From: Streptomyces lydicus
GTDB taxonomy: Bacteria; Actinomycetota; Actinomycetes; Streptomycetales; Streptomycetaceae
Direction: 5' to 3'
Length of the DNA: 64,000 bases
Assembly (NCBI RefSeq): GCF_000717345.1
Contig: NZ_JNZA01000010.1
Span: 131,723-195,722, forward strand
Shown: positions 19,078-28,042 of the stretch, in pieces
How positions within the stretch are numbered: position 1 is the first letter of the stretch
How the letters are laid out: the number at the start of each line of letters is the position of its first letter
Notes under the pieces: model-generated
What the model saw: only the letters and a program-made list of their open reading frames with translations
What the model was told of the DNA's origin: nothing
Databases searched by the model: none
Position numbers and translations under genes: made by a program

Positions 19078-19512
19078 ATGGTCACCCAGCCCGAACCGAC
19101 CCGTCCCGCACCGGCGATGACGTTCCTCCGGATGCTGGAACGGGTGCGGTACGAAGGGGCCTATCCCACCCGTGAACGTGCCGAGGAGGTCGTACGCGCC
19201 GTGCTGGCCGCACTCGGCCGGCAGGTCACCGGCGACGAACGCGTCGACCTCGCGGCCCGCCTGCCCGTCGAGGCGGCCCGGGAGTTCACCGCCCGGCCTC
19301 CGGTCCTCGAACGGCTCACCGGCTGGGGCTTCGTGAAGGACCTCGCCGAACGCACCGGCGGCACGCCCGCGACCACGCGCTGGGACACCGGCGCCGTACT
19401 GTCCGTCGTCGCCGAACTCGCCGGTCCCGAGCTCCTCACCCGGATCCTCGCCCAACTGCCCACCGGGTACGCCCTGTTGTTCGGCCGCGCCGAGCTCGTC
19501 CAGGCCGCCTGA
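19078..19512 (+). CDS. DUF2267 domain protein
   Basis: This 144-residue soluble protein consists of a single DUF2267 domain. The marks are FLRMLERVRYEGAYPTRERAEEVVRAVLAALGRQVTGDE, a conserved helical hairpin, and LPTGYALLFGRAELVQAA at the end. The function of the family is unknown; it is common in stress and heat-shock neighbourhoods in Actinobacteria. Its position behind hsp18 is consistent with that, but a strong hairpin separates the two, so it probably has its own promoter. No ribosome site is clear; GAGAAAGGCG lies upstream. Confidence 0.75.
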   Translation: MVTQPEPTRPAPAMTFLRMLERVRYEGAYPTRERAEEVVRAVLAALGRQVTGDERVDLAARLPVEAAREFTARPPVLERLTGWGFVKDLAERTGGTPATTRWDTGAVLSVVAELAGPELLTRILAQLPTGYALLFGRAELVQAA

Positions 19513-19961
19513 CCCGTCGCGACCGAGGGCCCGGCGCCGCGTCCTACGGGGCCCCCGGACCGGCCGCCGCCGCCCGTACCAGCTGGGCGTTGTCGGCGGC
19601 CGGGCGGCCGTCGGGGAGCAGGAGGGTGTCCTCGACGCCGATCCGGGTGTCCAGGCCCCGCTGCCGGGCCAGTCGCAGCACCGGCCACGCGCCGCCGTCC
19701 GACCCGTGCAGCAGCACCGGGCGGCCGTGGCCGCTCGCGGCCACCGCGGCCAGCAGCTCGCGCGCGGTGGCCGTCGCCGTGTCCGGGTCGGTGACGGTCA
19801 CCTCGGCCAGCACCCGCAGTACCCGGGGCGCGAGCGGCGAGCGGGCGAACCGCTCCGGGCCGTCCGTGCCGGACCACCGGCCCGCCTCGACGCCGATGCC
19901 GCGCTCCAGCAGCGCCGCGGTCACCGCCTCCGCGCCCGGCTCGTGCCAGTTCACCGAGGCG

Positions 19962-20008
19962 ATGGGGGTACCTCCCTGTTCGAGCGGAGCCGAGAACTTG
20001 GGGGAGGC
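19962..20008. repeat. short palindromic repeat inserted in the BKACE pseudogene
   Basis: The sequence runs from ATGGGGGTACCTCCCTG to GAACTTGGGGGAGGCA, with complementary CCTCCC/GGGAGG ends and TTCGAGC/GCCGAGAA inside. It interrupts the coding sequence between WTVLP and VNWHEPG, where the intact family has only a few residues. It shares its ends with the repeat at 15872. It looks like a mobile or dispersed Streptomyces palindrome. Confidence 0.6.
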
Positions 20009-20145
20009 AGCACCGTCCAGGAGCCGATGCGCGCCACCCGGCGAGAGGGGTCGGGCTCGGCCCGGGCGCCGGTCGTCACGCCCACCGGGACGTCCACCAC
20101 CGCCCGGAGCGCCGCCAGCGCCGGGCCGACCACGCGCGGCGAGAG

Positions 20146-20311
20146 CTAGGGGCTGTCGTTTGGATCATGCCGGGCTCGCGGGGTCTGGCACCGCACCTCG
20201 CCGCGTTGTCGTCGGTCGCCAGCGCTCCGCCCTGACTCCCTCCTCCGCCTTGCGATGCACGGCACCAGACCCCGCTCCCTGATCCGGCCTGATCCAAACG
20301 ACAGCCCCTAG
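20146..20311. mobile_element. 166-bp MITE with 22-bp perfect terminal inverted repeats
   Basis: The ends are perfect inverted repeats of 22 bases, starting CTAGGGGCTGTCGTTTGGAT at 20146-20167 and mirrored at 20290-20311. The outer CTAG at both ends is consistent with a CTAG target duplication and GGGGCTGTC tips, as in IS5-group elements. An internal 10-bp stem, CGGGGTCTGG/CCAGACCCCG, makes the whole element a long hairpin. It has no coding capacity. It sits inside the BKACE gene. Confidence 0.85.
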
Positions 20312-20531
20312 TCCCGGCCGCACGGGGTCTTGGGGTGGACATGGATGTCCGTCGCACCGGCCGCCACCGCCTGCCGCGCGGCCTCGGCGAGCGCGGCGGG
20401 CGACATCGGGACGGCACCCGAATCGGCGGCGGTCCGGGGGCCGTTGAGGCATACCTGCAACATCGTCCGATGATGCCCGAGGGGTACGACCACGCGGCGG
20501 CGGGTGCGCCGGCCGCAGGGCCGCGGGCGGC

Positions 20532-21137
20532 TCAGGCCGCGGCGAACGCCCCCGCTCCGTGGGCGGCCCGGAGCGTCTCCGGTGCCAGAACCGACACGGG
20601 CGCCAGCACCCCGCACTGCCCGCAGGCCGGCCCGGGCACCGGGACCTCCGCGGTCTCGGGGGGCCAGGCGAAGCGGGTGCAGCCGCACACCGGGCAGTCG
20701 CGGCGCGGCAGCCCCGACTCCATCGCCGCGATCATGCTGCGCAGCACCACCGCGAGCCGGGCCGCCGGATGCCGCTGCGGCGAGGCGCACGGCACGATGT
20801 CACAGCCGCCCCAGGTCCGGCGGTGCCAGTCGTCGAGCGCGCTGGGCTGCCGGATGCCGTCGTGCTTCTCCTTGCGGCGCCGGGCGGCGAATTCGTCCTC
20901 GTAGGCGAGCCAGAGGGTGCGGGCCTCCTCCAGCTCGGCGAGCGCGGCGACCAGCCGCTCCGGGTCCGGGGTGCGGTCGTACGTCGCGATACCGGCCCGG
21001 GTGCACAGATGGTGCCAGGTCGCCCGGTGCCCGTAAGGGGCGAAGCGCTCAAGGCACTTGCGCAGGGCGGTGCGCCGCTGCGTAGAGATGAGTCGTGGAT
21101 TGCGGACCTGTTCTGCGAGGGCTCTGAAACCGGCCAT
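20532..21137 (-). CDS. conserved protein of unknown function with C-terminal zinc ribbon
   Basis: This is a 201-residue soluble protein. The N-terminal two thirds are helical and basic (TALRKCLERFAPYGHRATWHHLC, then charged ELEEARTLWLAYEDEFAARRRKEK). The C-terminal third contains paired cysteines, CPVCGC and CGQCG about 20 residues apart, which look like a zinc ribbon. I do not recognise the family; similar proteins occur across Streptomyces by my recollection. It is transcribed toward the BKACE pseudogene, whose start lies 69 bases downstream. Nucleic-acid binding is possible but not shown. Confidence 0.65.
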   Translation of the reverse strand: MAGFRALAEQVRNPRLISTQRRTALRKCLERFAPYGHRATWHHLCTRAGIATYDRTPDPERLVAALAELEEARTLWLAYEDEFAARRRKEKHDGIRQPSALDDWHRRTWGGCDIVPCASPQRHPAARLAVVLRSMIAAMESGLPRRDCPVCGCTRFAWPPETAEVPVPGPACGQCGVLAPVSVLAPETLRAAHGAGAFAAA

Positions 21138-21380
21138 TTCATCCCACCTCCGGGGGGAGGACCCGACTGGACGGGGGTGGGACGTAGCCGATCACCACCT
21201 GGATCCATCGAACTTACGTGCGGCTTGCGCGACCCGGCTCCCGGCGTCAACGGCCGGGCGTCTGTGGGGAATGCGAAAAGATGACTGTTGTTCATCTTCC
21301 GGCCGGGGATAACCGCCGGTAACGTCCCGCCCACCCTCCCCCGCGCCCTCACAGAGCAGGGGCCCCTCCGAGGAGCAGGA
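21138..21380 (+). promoter_or_regulatory. upstream region of the secreted acylase
   Basis: This 243-base gap lies between the divergent zinc-ribbon and acylase genes. It contains AAGATG-N9-CATCTT (21278-21298), an inverted repeat in a locally A/T-rich stretch, about 80 bases before the acylase ATG. It is a candidate operator or promoter region. No clear -35/-10 pair was found. GAGGAG sits just before the ATG. Confidence 0.35.
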
Positions 21381-24200
21381 ATGCGACGACGTACCGGACG
21401 CCTCAGGACTGCCGCGGCGGCAGCCCTGTTCGCCCTGGGGGCCACGGTGCTGGCCCCGCCCCCCACCGTGGCCGCCGCGCCGAACGATGCCAACGACTAC
21501 TGCCAGGACCAGTGCGCCGACATCCTGCCGCCCGGCGCGACCGGCAACGCCACCCTGGTCGAGATCCTCGGCAACAAGCTGTTCGGCACCCACCCCGAGC
21601 ACTCCACCGACCAACTCGCCCCGTACGGCGCGCTGGCCGGCGGCTACCCGTCGCTCACCGACGACACCCTGACGAAGTTCTTCAACGACGCGTCCTTCGG
21701 CGTGCCCCAGGACCAGGTCGGCAAGGTCACCGCGCCCCGCGACGACGTGACCATCACCCGTGACAGGAAGACCGGGGTGCCGCACATCAAGGGCACCACC
21801 CGCTACGGCACCGAGTACGGCGCCGGTTACGCCGCGGGCCAGGACCGGCTGTGGCTGATGGACCTCTTCCGGCACATCGGCCGCGGCGAGCTGACCTCCT
21901 TCGCCGGCGGCGCGCCCGCCAACCAGGGCCTGGAGCAGGAGTTCTGGCCGCAGGCGCCGTACACCGAGAAGGACCTCCAGGAGCAGGTCGACTACATCAG
22001 GGACCACAACGGCGAGCGCGGCAAGCAGGCCATGGCCGACGCCCAGGCGTACGTCGACGGGATCAACGCCTACCGCGAACAGTCCAAGAACGGCCGCTAC
22101 TTCCCGGGCGAGTACGTGCTCACCGGGCACGTCGACGCGATCACCAACGCCGGTGAGATCGAGCCCTTCAAACTCACCGACCTGATAGCGCTGGCCTCCG
22201 TCGTCGGTGGCCTCTTCGGCAACGGCGGGGGCGGGGAGGTCACCAACGCGCTGTCGCTGCTGGCCGCCCAGCAGAAGTACGGCGTCGAGAAGGGCACCGA
22301 GGTCTGGGAGTCCTTCCGCGAGCGCAACGACCCCGAGGCCACCAAGACCCTGCACGACGGCCAGCGCTTCCCGTACGCCGTCAAACCGGCCAGGGCCAAG
22401 GGCGTGGCGCTGCCGGACCGCGGCTCGGTCACCGCCGAGCCGCTGGTGTACGACCGCACCGGCGCGGCCACCGTCAAGGGCGACAAGGCGCCGCAGGACC
22501 CCGTCAAGGCGCCGAAGAAGTACCGGAAGCTGGAGGGCCTCTTCAAGGACGGGGTGCTGCCCAAGGGCAGCTTCAACCCCACCCAGCACCGCGGGATGTC
22601 CAACGCCCTGGTGGTCTCCGGCAAGCACACCGCGAGCGGCCACCCCGTCGCCGTCTTCGGTCCGCAGACCGGCTACTTCGCGCCCCAGCTGCTGATGCTC
22701 CAGGAGATCCAGGGCCCCGGCATCAGCGCCCGCGGCGCCTCCTTCGCGGGCGTCGGGATGTACGTCCAGCTCGGCCGCGGCCAGGACTACGCCTGGAGCG
22801 CCACCTCCGCCGGCCAGGACATCACCGACACCTACGCCGTCGAGCTGTGCAACGCGGACGGATCGAAGCCCACCAAGGACTCCACCTCCTACCGCTACCG
22901 CGGCGCCTGCGTCCCCATGGAGAAGCTGGAGCGCACCAACTCCTGGAAGCCCACCGTCGCCGACCCGACGGCGGCCGGCTCGTACCGGATGCAGGTCTTC
23001 CGCACCAAGTACGGGACCGTCACCCACCGCGCCACCGTCGGCGGCAAGCCCGTCGCCTACACCGCGCAGCGCTCCACCTACCGCCACGAGGCCGACTCCA
23101 TCATCGGCTTCCAGATGCTCAACGACCCCTCGTACGTACGCGACGCCGCGACCTTCCAGCAGGCCGCCCAGCACATCGGCTACGCCTTCAACTGGTTCTA
23201 CGCCGACTCCCGCGACACCGCCTACTACAACAGCGGCCTCAACCCGGTCCGCAACCCCGACGTCGACCCGTCGCTGCCCGTCACCGCGGACGACGCCTAC
23301 GAGTGGCGCGGCTACGACCCCGCCACCAACACCACCGACTACACCCCGCCCGCCCAGCACCCGCAGTCCGTCAACCAGGACTACTACGTCTCCTGGAACA
23401 ACAAGCAGGCCAAGGACTACGACTCGGCCGGCTTCGGCAACGGCCCGGTGCACCGCGCCGATCTGCTGGACGACCGGGTGCGCGCGCTGACCGAGGAGGG
23501 CGGGGTGACCCGGGCCTCGCTGACCCGGGCGATGGCCGAGGCCGCGGTCACCGACCTGCGCGGCGAGGACGTGCTGCCCGAACTCCTGCGCGTGGTGGGC
23601 AGCAAGCCGGTCACCGAGCCCGCCCTGAAGACCGCGGTGCAGCAGCTCGCGGCCTGGCACAAGGACGGCAGCCAGCGCCGGGAGACCGCCGCGGGCTCGC
23701 ACACCTACACCCACCCCGACGCGGTGCGCCTGATGGACGCCTGGTGGCCGCTGCTGGCCGAGGCCGTCTTCAAGCCCGGCCTCGGCGGCGACCTCTACGA
23801 CGCGCTGAAGGCGGACCTCGCCGTCGACGAGTCACCGTCCGCGGGCCACGGACCGACCGGGGGGCACGCCGGATCGGCCTTCCAGTACGGCTGGTGGAGC
23901 TACGCCGACAAGGACCTGCGCTCCGTCCTCGGCGACAAGGTCAACGGCCCGCTCGCGCAGCGCTACTGCGGCGACGGCGACCTCTCCGCCTGCCGTGACA
24001 CCCTGCTGACCACGCTCCGGCAGGCCGCCGCCAAGACGGCCGAGCAGGTCTACCCGGGCGACGGCAGCTGCAAGGCCGGCGACCAGTGGTGCGCCGACGC
24101 GATCATCCACCGCGCGGTGGGCGGTCTGACGCACGACACCATCAGCTGGCAGAACCGGCCGACCTACCAGCAGGTCGTGGAGTTCCCGGCACACCGCTGA
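21381..24200 (+). CDS. secreted penicillin acylase-family N-terminal-nucleophile hydrolase
   Basis: This 939-residue precursor has a Sec signal peptide (about residues 1-33: basic head, hydrophobic core AAAAALFALGATVL, AAA cleavage region). The family layout is alpha chain, spacer, beta chain. The predicted autocatalytic site is Gly-Met|Ser near residue 407 (HRGMSNALVVSGKH), where Ser would become the N-terminal nucleophile of the beta chain. VFGPQTGYF after it is the usual family continuation. Members cleave amide side chains such as beta-lactams, acyl-homoserine lactones or lipopeptides; the substrate here is unknown. AGGAG lies six bases before the ATG. A strong terminator follows. It may inactivate signals or antibiotics outside the cell. 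Confidence 0.85.
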   Translation: MRRRTGRLRTAAAAALFALGATVLAPPPTVAAAPNDANDYCQDQCADILPPGATGNATLVEILGNKLFGTHPEHSTDQLAPYGALAGGYPSLTDDTLTKFFNDASFGVPQDQVGKVTAPRDDVTITRDRKTGVPHIKGTTRYGTEYGAGYAAGQDRLWLMDLFRHIGRGELTSFAGGAPANQGLEQEFWPQAPYTEKDLQEQVDYIRDHNGERGKQAMADAQAYVDGINAYREQSKNGRYFPGEYVLTGHVDAITNAGEIEPFKLTDLIALASVVGGLFGNGGGGEVTNALSLLAAQQKYGVEKGTEVWESFRERNDPEATKTLHDGQRFPYAVKPARAKGVALPDRGSVTAEPLVYDRTGAATVKGDKAPQDPVKAPKKYRKLEGLFKDGVLPKGSFNPTQHRGMSNALVVSGKHTASGHPVAVFGPQTGYFAPQLLMLQEIQGPGISARGASFAGVGMYVQLGRGQDYAWSATSAGQDITDTYAVELCNADGSKPTKDSTSYRYRGACVPMEKLERTNSWKPTVADPTAAGSYRMQVFRTKYGTVTHRATVGGKPVAYTAQRSTYRHEADSIIGFQMLNDPSYVRDAATFQQAAQHIGYAFNWFYADSRDTAYYNSGLNPVRNPDVDPSLPVTADDAYEWRGYDPATNTTDYTPPAQHPQSVNQDYYVSWNNKQAKDYDSAGFGNGPVHRADLLDDRVRALTEEGGVTRASLTRAMAEAAVTDLRGEDVLPELLRVVGSKPVTEPALKTAVQQLAAWHKDGSQRRETAAGSHTYTHPDAVRLMDAWWPLLAEAVFKPGLGGDLYDALKADLAVDESPSAGHGPTGGHAGSAFQYGWWSYADKDLRSVLGDKVNGPLAQRYCGDGDLSACRDTLLTTLRQAAAKTAEQVYPGDGSCKAGDQWCADAIIHRAVGGLTHDTISWQNRPTYQQVVEFPAHR

Positions 24201-24213
24201 CGCGCCGCACCGA

Positions 24214-24248
24214 CGAAGGCCCCGGGGAGAGCCGCCCCGGGGCCTTCG
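24214..24248. terminator. strong terminator after the acylase gene
   Basis: CGAAGGCCCCGGGG and CCCCGGGGCCTTCG form a perfect 14-bp stem with a 7-base loop, 14 bases after the stop codon. Confidence 0.8.
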
Positions 24249-24311
24249 ATTTCCCCGCGGGATATGCTGCACAGTCCTGAATTCCGGGGACGGGGAGGCG
24301 AGTAGGGCCGC

Positions 24312-25334
24312 ATGACCTTCTCAGGTCCGCAGCAGTACCCGACGGAGCTGCTAGACACCACCATGGACCAGCTGCGCACGCTGATCGTCGTCCACGAGGC
24401 GGGGACCGCGCTGCGCGCCGCCCGCCTGCTGGGCCGCGAACAGTCCAGTGTGCAGAAGCAGTTGGACACCATGAACCGCACCTTCGCGGCACTGTGCGGC
24501 GAGGAACTGGTCCTCAAGCAGGGGCGGGGGCAGGACGCCCTGTTCACCGCGACCGGCGAGGCGCTGGTCGGCCTGGCGCGGCGCACCCTCGACGCGTGGT
24601 CGGACGGGGTGCACGACGCCCGCCGCCGGCTCGGCCGGACGCTGTCGGTCGGCTCCACCCGCTACACGCTCGGCTTCCTGCTGGACGCCGTGGAACGCGT
24701 CAGCGAGGACTACGCCCGCGACCACGTCGATCTCAAGGTCACCCACGTCCGCACCGGCGACCTCTTCGGCAAGCTGCGCGCCAAGGAACTCGACCTGGTC
24801 TGCGGCAGCGTCGTCGTCACCGAGGGCCACGAGGAGGAGCTGCTGGCGCCGTACGACGTGATGGAGTGGCGGCGCAGCGGGCTGTCGCTGCTGACGAACC
24901 TGCCACCGGACCGGCTCCCCGGCACGTCCTTCCGGGCCGGTGACCTCACCCGGCTGCCCCTGGTGATCTCCACCCGCGGCCTCATCAGCCGCTTCCTGAC
25001 CTCGTGGTACGGCCCCGACTACCGCCAGAAGCTGAACGTCGCCGCCGAGATAGAGGCCGCGCACTACGGCTTCGAGCTGCTGCGCTCAGGGGTGGTGAGC
25101 GGCGCGATGCTGGTCACCCGGGGCATCGGGGAGGCCGCCGCGGACGGCCGGCTCCCGGAGGCCGGCGGACTGCGCACGGTGCGGATCGTCGGGGACGTCG
25201 GCCCGCGGACCGAGGTGCTGGTCGGGGTCTTCACCCGGCGCGGCGAGCGGGCGTCCGCCCCGCCCGGCCACCCGCTGAACCTGCTGTGGGACGCGCTGTC
25301 GCGGGAGAGCGGACCGTGGTGGCTCAGCTCCTGA
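24312..25334 (+). CDS. LysR-family transcriptional regulator
   Basis: This is a 340-residue LysR-type regulator. The N-terminal winged HTH spans about residues 17-75: MDQLRTLIVVHEAGTALRAARLLG, then QSSVQKQLDTMN, and FTATGEALVGLAR closes the linker helix. The effector domain follows (LSVGSTRYTLGFLLDAVERV, LDLVCGSVVVTEG). The first ~17 residues before the HTH are a non-standard extension, and the HTH sequence is more divergent than typical LysR. It stands alone and convergent with the MHS transporter gene, so a target cannot be inferred from position, though the acylase is adjacent upstream. Confidence 0.8.
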   Translation: MTFSGPQQYPTELLDTTMDQLRTLIVVHEAGTALRAARLLGREQSSVQKQLDTMNRTFAALCGEELVLKQGRGQDALFTATGEALVGLARRTLDAWSDGVHDARRRLGRTLSVGSTRYTLGFLLDAVERVSEDYARDHVDLKVTHVRTGDLFGKLRAKELDLVCGSVVVTEGHEEELLAPYDVMEWRRSGLSLLTNLPPDRLPGTSFRAGDLTRLPLVISTRGLISRFLTSWYGPDYRQKLNVAAEIEAAHYGFELLRSGVVSGAMLVTRGIGEAAADGRLPEAGGLRTVRIVGDVGPRTEVLVGVFTRRGERASAPPGHPLNLLWDALSRESGPWWLSS

Positions 25335-25373
25335 GAGCCGGGCCCGCCGCCCGCCCGCGGACGCGCCCCGGGA

Positions 25374-26687
25374 TCACGCCAGTTCGCGCTCCCGGGTCTC
25401 CGGCAGCGCCAGCACGCACCCCAGCGAGACCACCGCCATCGCGGACACGTACCAGCCCACCGACGCCGAGCCGAACGCCGACTGGAGCCGGGTGGCGACC
25501 AGCGGAGCCACCGCGCCGCCCAGCACGCCGCCCAGGTTGTAGGCCAGCGAGGCGCCCGAGTACCGCACCGTCGTCCCGAACAGCTCCGGCAGGTACGCGC
25601 CCATCGGGCCGTACACCACGCCCATGCAGAACAGCGCGCCGCCGATGCCGAGCGCGATCAGCAGCGGCGTCCCGGTGTCCAGCAGCGGGAAGAGCACCAG
25701 CCCCCAGACCGCCGCGAGTCCGCAGCCGGCGAGGACCAGCTTCCGGCGCCCGGCCGCGTCGGAGCGGGTGGCGGCGAGCCAGGTACCGGCCGCCAGGAAG
25801 AGGCAGGCGACGAGGGAGAGCCCCAGCATGGTGTTGCGCGAGACGCCCAGCGCGGAGGTGGTGTAGGCGAGGCAGTACGTCGTCGCGGTGTAGAAGAGGC
25901 CGTACGCGACGATCATGCCGCCCGCGCCCAGCAGCAGTTCGCGCGGATGCCGCCGCAGCACCTCCACGGCGGGGACCTTGCCGGCCTCCTGGGCGTCCAG
26001 CACCTTCGCGAACACCGGCGTCTCGCTGATCTTCAGCCGTACGAACAGTCCCACGCCCACCAGCAGGAACGACAGCAGAAACGGCACCCGCCAGCCCCAC
26101 GACCGGAACGCCGCGTCGTCGAGGGCGGACGACAGCAGCCAGAACACCCCGGTCGCCGCGAAGAACCCCACCGACGGGCCGAGTTGCGGGAACGCCGCGT
26201 ACAGCCCGCGGCGCCCGCGCGGCGCGTGCTCGACCGCGAGCAGCGCGGCCCCGCCCCACTCGCCCCCCAGCCCGATGCCCTGCAGGAAGCGCAGCACGAT
26301 CAGCAGCAGCGGCGCCCAGATGCCCCACGTGCCGTATCCCGGCAGCAGTCCGACGAACGCCGTGGACAGCCCCATCAGCAGCAGCGAGGCGACCAGTACC
26401 GACTTGCGGCCCACCCGGTCGCCGAAGTGCCCGAACACCACCGAGCCGAGCGGCCGGGCGGCGAACGCCACCGCGTAGGTGGAGAACGCGGCGAGGGTGG
26501 CGTTGACCGGCGTGAGCGTCGGGAAGAACGCCTGGTTGAGGACCAGCGCGGCGGCCGTCCCGTAGATGTAGAAGTCGTAGAACTCGATGGCCGTCCCGAT
26601 GAACGAGGCGACCGCGACCCGGCGCAGGCTCTCGGTGGAGTCGGCGGCCGCTGCCGGGACCTTGGATGAGATTGCTTCACTGTGCAC
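25374..26687 (-). CDS. MHS-family MFS transporter
   Basis: This 437-residue metabolite:H+ symporter has AIEFYDFYIYG in helix 1, GHFGDRVGRK between helices 2 and 3, and GLGGEWGGA in helix 4. Twelve membrane segments are expected. The start is taken as GTG 26687; the frame stays open far upstream but without homology. It is the last gene of the minus-strand block that includes the glycosyltransferase at 26762, with a 74-base gap that lacks an obvious terminator, so read-through is possible. The substrate is a small organic acid or osmolyte by family. Confidence 0.85.
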   Translation of the reverse strand: MHSEAISSKVPAAAADSTESLRRVAVASFIGTAIEFYDFYIYGTAAALVLNQAFFPTLTPVNATLAAFSTYAVAFAARPLGSVVFGHFGDRVGRKSVLVASLLLMGLSTAFVGLLPGYGTWGIWAPLLLIVLRFLQGIGLGGEWGGAALLAVEHAPRGRRGLYAAFPQLGPSVGFFAATGVFWLLSSALDDAAFRSWGWRVPFLLSFLLVGVGLFVRLKISETPVFAKVLDAQEAGKVPAVEVLRRHPRELLLGAGGMIVAYGLFYTATTYCLAYTTSALGVSRNTMLGLSLVACLFLAAGTWLAATRSDAAGRRKLVLAGCGLAAVWGLVLFPLLDTGTPLLIALGIGGALFCMGVVYGPMGAYLPELFGTTVRYSGASLAYNLGGVLGGAVAPLVATRLQSAFGSASVGWYVSAMAVVSLGCVLALPETRERELA

Positions 26688-26761
26688 GCGTCGCACTCTC
26701 ACGGAGCGCCGGAGGCTGGTCAAGGGGTGAAATGGACTGTCCCGGCCCTTGGGACGCCGGC

Positions 26762-27967
26762 TCAGTCCAGCCGCTCCACCGCCCGCACCACGTGCCCCGC
26801 GCCGTCCTCGGTGGTGACCAGCGCGGCGAGTTGCCGGGCGCGGTGGCGGTAGCGGGGGTCGTGCGCGGCCGTGCGGACGGCGTCGGCGAGCCGCTCCGCG
26901 GACAGGTGGCGGAAGGGGAGGCGCGCGGGGCTGACGCCCAGGGCGGTCAGCCGGGACGCCCAGAAGGACTGGTCCAGCATCATGGGGACCGGCACCGCCG
27001 GCACCCCGGCGCGCAGCCCGGCCGCGGTGGTGCCGGCCCCCGCGTGGTGCACCACGGCCGCGGTCCGCGGGAACAGCCAGGAGTGCGGGACCTCTCCCAC
27101 GGTCAGCACGTCGTCGCCGGCCACCGACAGCCCGGCCCACCCCGTCTGGAGCACCCCCCGCACCCGGGCCAGCCGCAGCGCCCGGGCGACCAGGTCCCCG
27201 AGGCGCTCCGGATCGGCGGCCGCCATGCTGCCGAAGCCCACGAACACCGGTGGCGGGCCGGCCTGCAGAAAGTCCGTCAGCCGGGCCGGCGGGGTCCAGC
27301 CGGGGGGCTCCGCCGGCCACCAGTAGCCGGCCACCTCCAGCCCCGGCCGCCAGTCCAGGGGCCGGGGCACCACCGTCGGGCTGAACCCGTGCAGCACCGG
27401 CCAGTCCGCGCGCCGCCGCGCGAGCGCGGCCCCGGTCACGCCCAGCTGCCGGCGGAGGTGGCGCACTCCGGGAGCGAAGGCCAGTGCCAGCAGCGCCTGG
27501 GCGCCCCGCGCCGCGGCCCGGTTGCCGTACGGCCCCCAGGACGGCGCGCCGAGGAGGACCGGCGGGAACTCCCGGGTGGGCGCGAGGGGTTGCAGGAAGA
27601 CACCGAGGGCGGGCAGCCGCAGCCCCGCGGCGGCCACCAGCCCCAGGGGGGCCAGGCTGCCGGACACCAGCAGGGCGTCGGTGCCCGCGGCGCAGACCTC
27701 CGCCAGCGCGTCGGCCGCCCTGGGCGCCCACTCCCGGGCCAGCCCCAGCTGTGCGGCCGGGGAGAGGCCGGCGCCGGTGCGGCCCTCGGCGGCGACGCGG
27801 TCCAGCGGCAGCGGACGGAAGGTGAGCCCGCTGTGGTGGATCAGCCCGGCCGAGCGGGGGTCCGCGGCCACCACGACCGTGTGCCCGGCGGCGTGCAGCC
27901 GGGCGCCGAGGCCGGTGTAGGGAGCCACGTCCCCGCGCGAACCCGCGGTGGCGATGAGGATGCGCAT
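26762..27967 (-). CDS. GT1-family glycosyltransferase (GT-B, UDP/TDP-sugar)
   Basis: This 401-residue GT-B enzyme is of the kind that glycosylates lipids, macrolides and other natural products. The N-terminal acceptor domain starts MRILIATAGSRGDVAPY. The C-terminal donor domain has the family signature HHAGAGTTAAGLRAGVPAVPVPMMLDQ, including the His and the terminal Asp-Gln that bind the nucleotide-sugar. It is the third gene of a putative operon with an acyltransferase and a methyltransferase (gap of 75 bases to the latter). The likely product is a decorated lipid or small metabolite. The sugar and acceptor are unknown. Confidence 0.88.
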   Translation of the reverse strand: MRILIATAGSRGDVAPYTGLGARLHAAGHTVVVAADPRSAGLIHHSGLTFRPLPLDRVAAEGRTGAGLSPAAQLGLAREWAPRAADALAEVCAAGTDALLVSGSLAPLGLVAAAGLRLPALGVFLQPLAPTREFPPVLLGAPSWGPYGNRAAARGAQALLALAFAPGVRHLRRQLGVTGAALARRRADWPVLHGFSPTVVPRPLDWRPGLEVAGYWWPAEPPGWTPPARLTDFLQAGPPPVFVGFGSMAAADPERLGDLVARALRLARVRGVLQTGWAGLSVAGDDVLTVGEVPHSWLFPRTAAVVHHAGAGTTAAGLRAGVPAVPVPMMLDQSFWASRLTALGVSPARLPFRHLSAERLADAVRTAAHDPRYRHRARQLAALVTTEDGAGHVVRAVERLD

Positions 27968-28042
27968 GGCCGGGATGCCCCGCCTTCCTGGGTGAGGTGG
28001 TGAAGGGGTGGGTTGGCCGCGGCGGCGGTGCGGCCGCCGGGG

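Larger units (their letters stand above)
19544..20463 (-). pseudogene. BKACE (DUF849, beta-keto acid cleavage enzyme) pseudogene, twice interrupted
   Basis: Three pieces read as one beta-keto acid cleavage enzyme, which splits a beta-keto acid with acetyl-CoA. The N-terminal piece starts at ATG 20463 (LQVCLNG, then GATDIHVHPKTPCGRD with the metal-binding HVHP). A 166-base MITE follows. The middle piece (LSPRVVGPALAALRAVVDVPVGVTTG to about 20010) is then broken by a ~47-base palindromic repeat at 19962. The C-terminal piece (VNWHEPGAEAV to NAQLVRAAAA) ends at 19544. With the MITE removed the frame is kept, but a TAG replaces one codon between GRD and LSP. The second repeat breaks the frame again. 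The enzyme cannot be made. Confidence 0.8.

Noticed and set aside
21192..23714. 840-residue open frame antisense to the secreted acylase
   Set aside because: The composition is repetitive Val/Gly/Leu/Asp and the acylase frame on the other strand has clear motifs, so this is a shadow.
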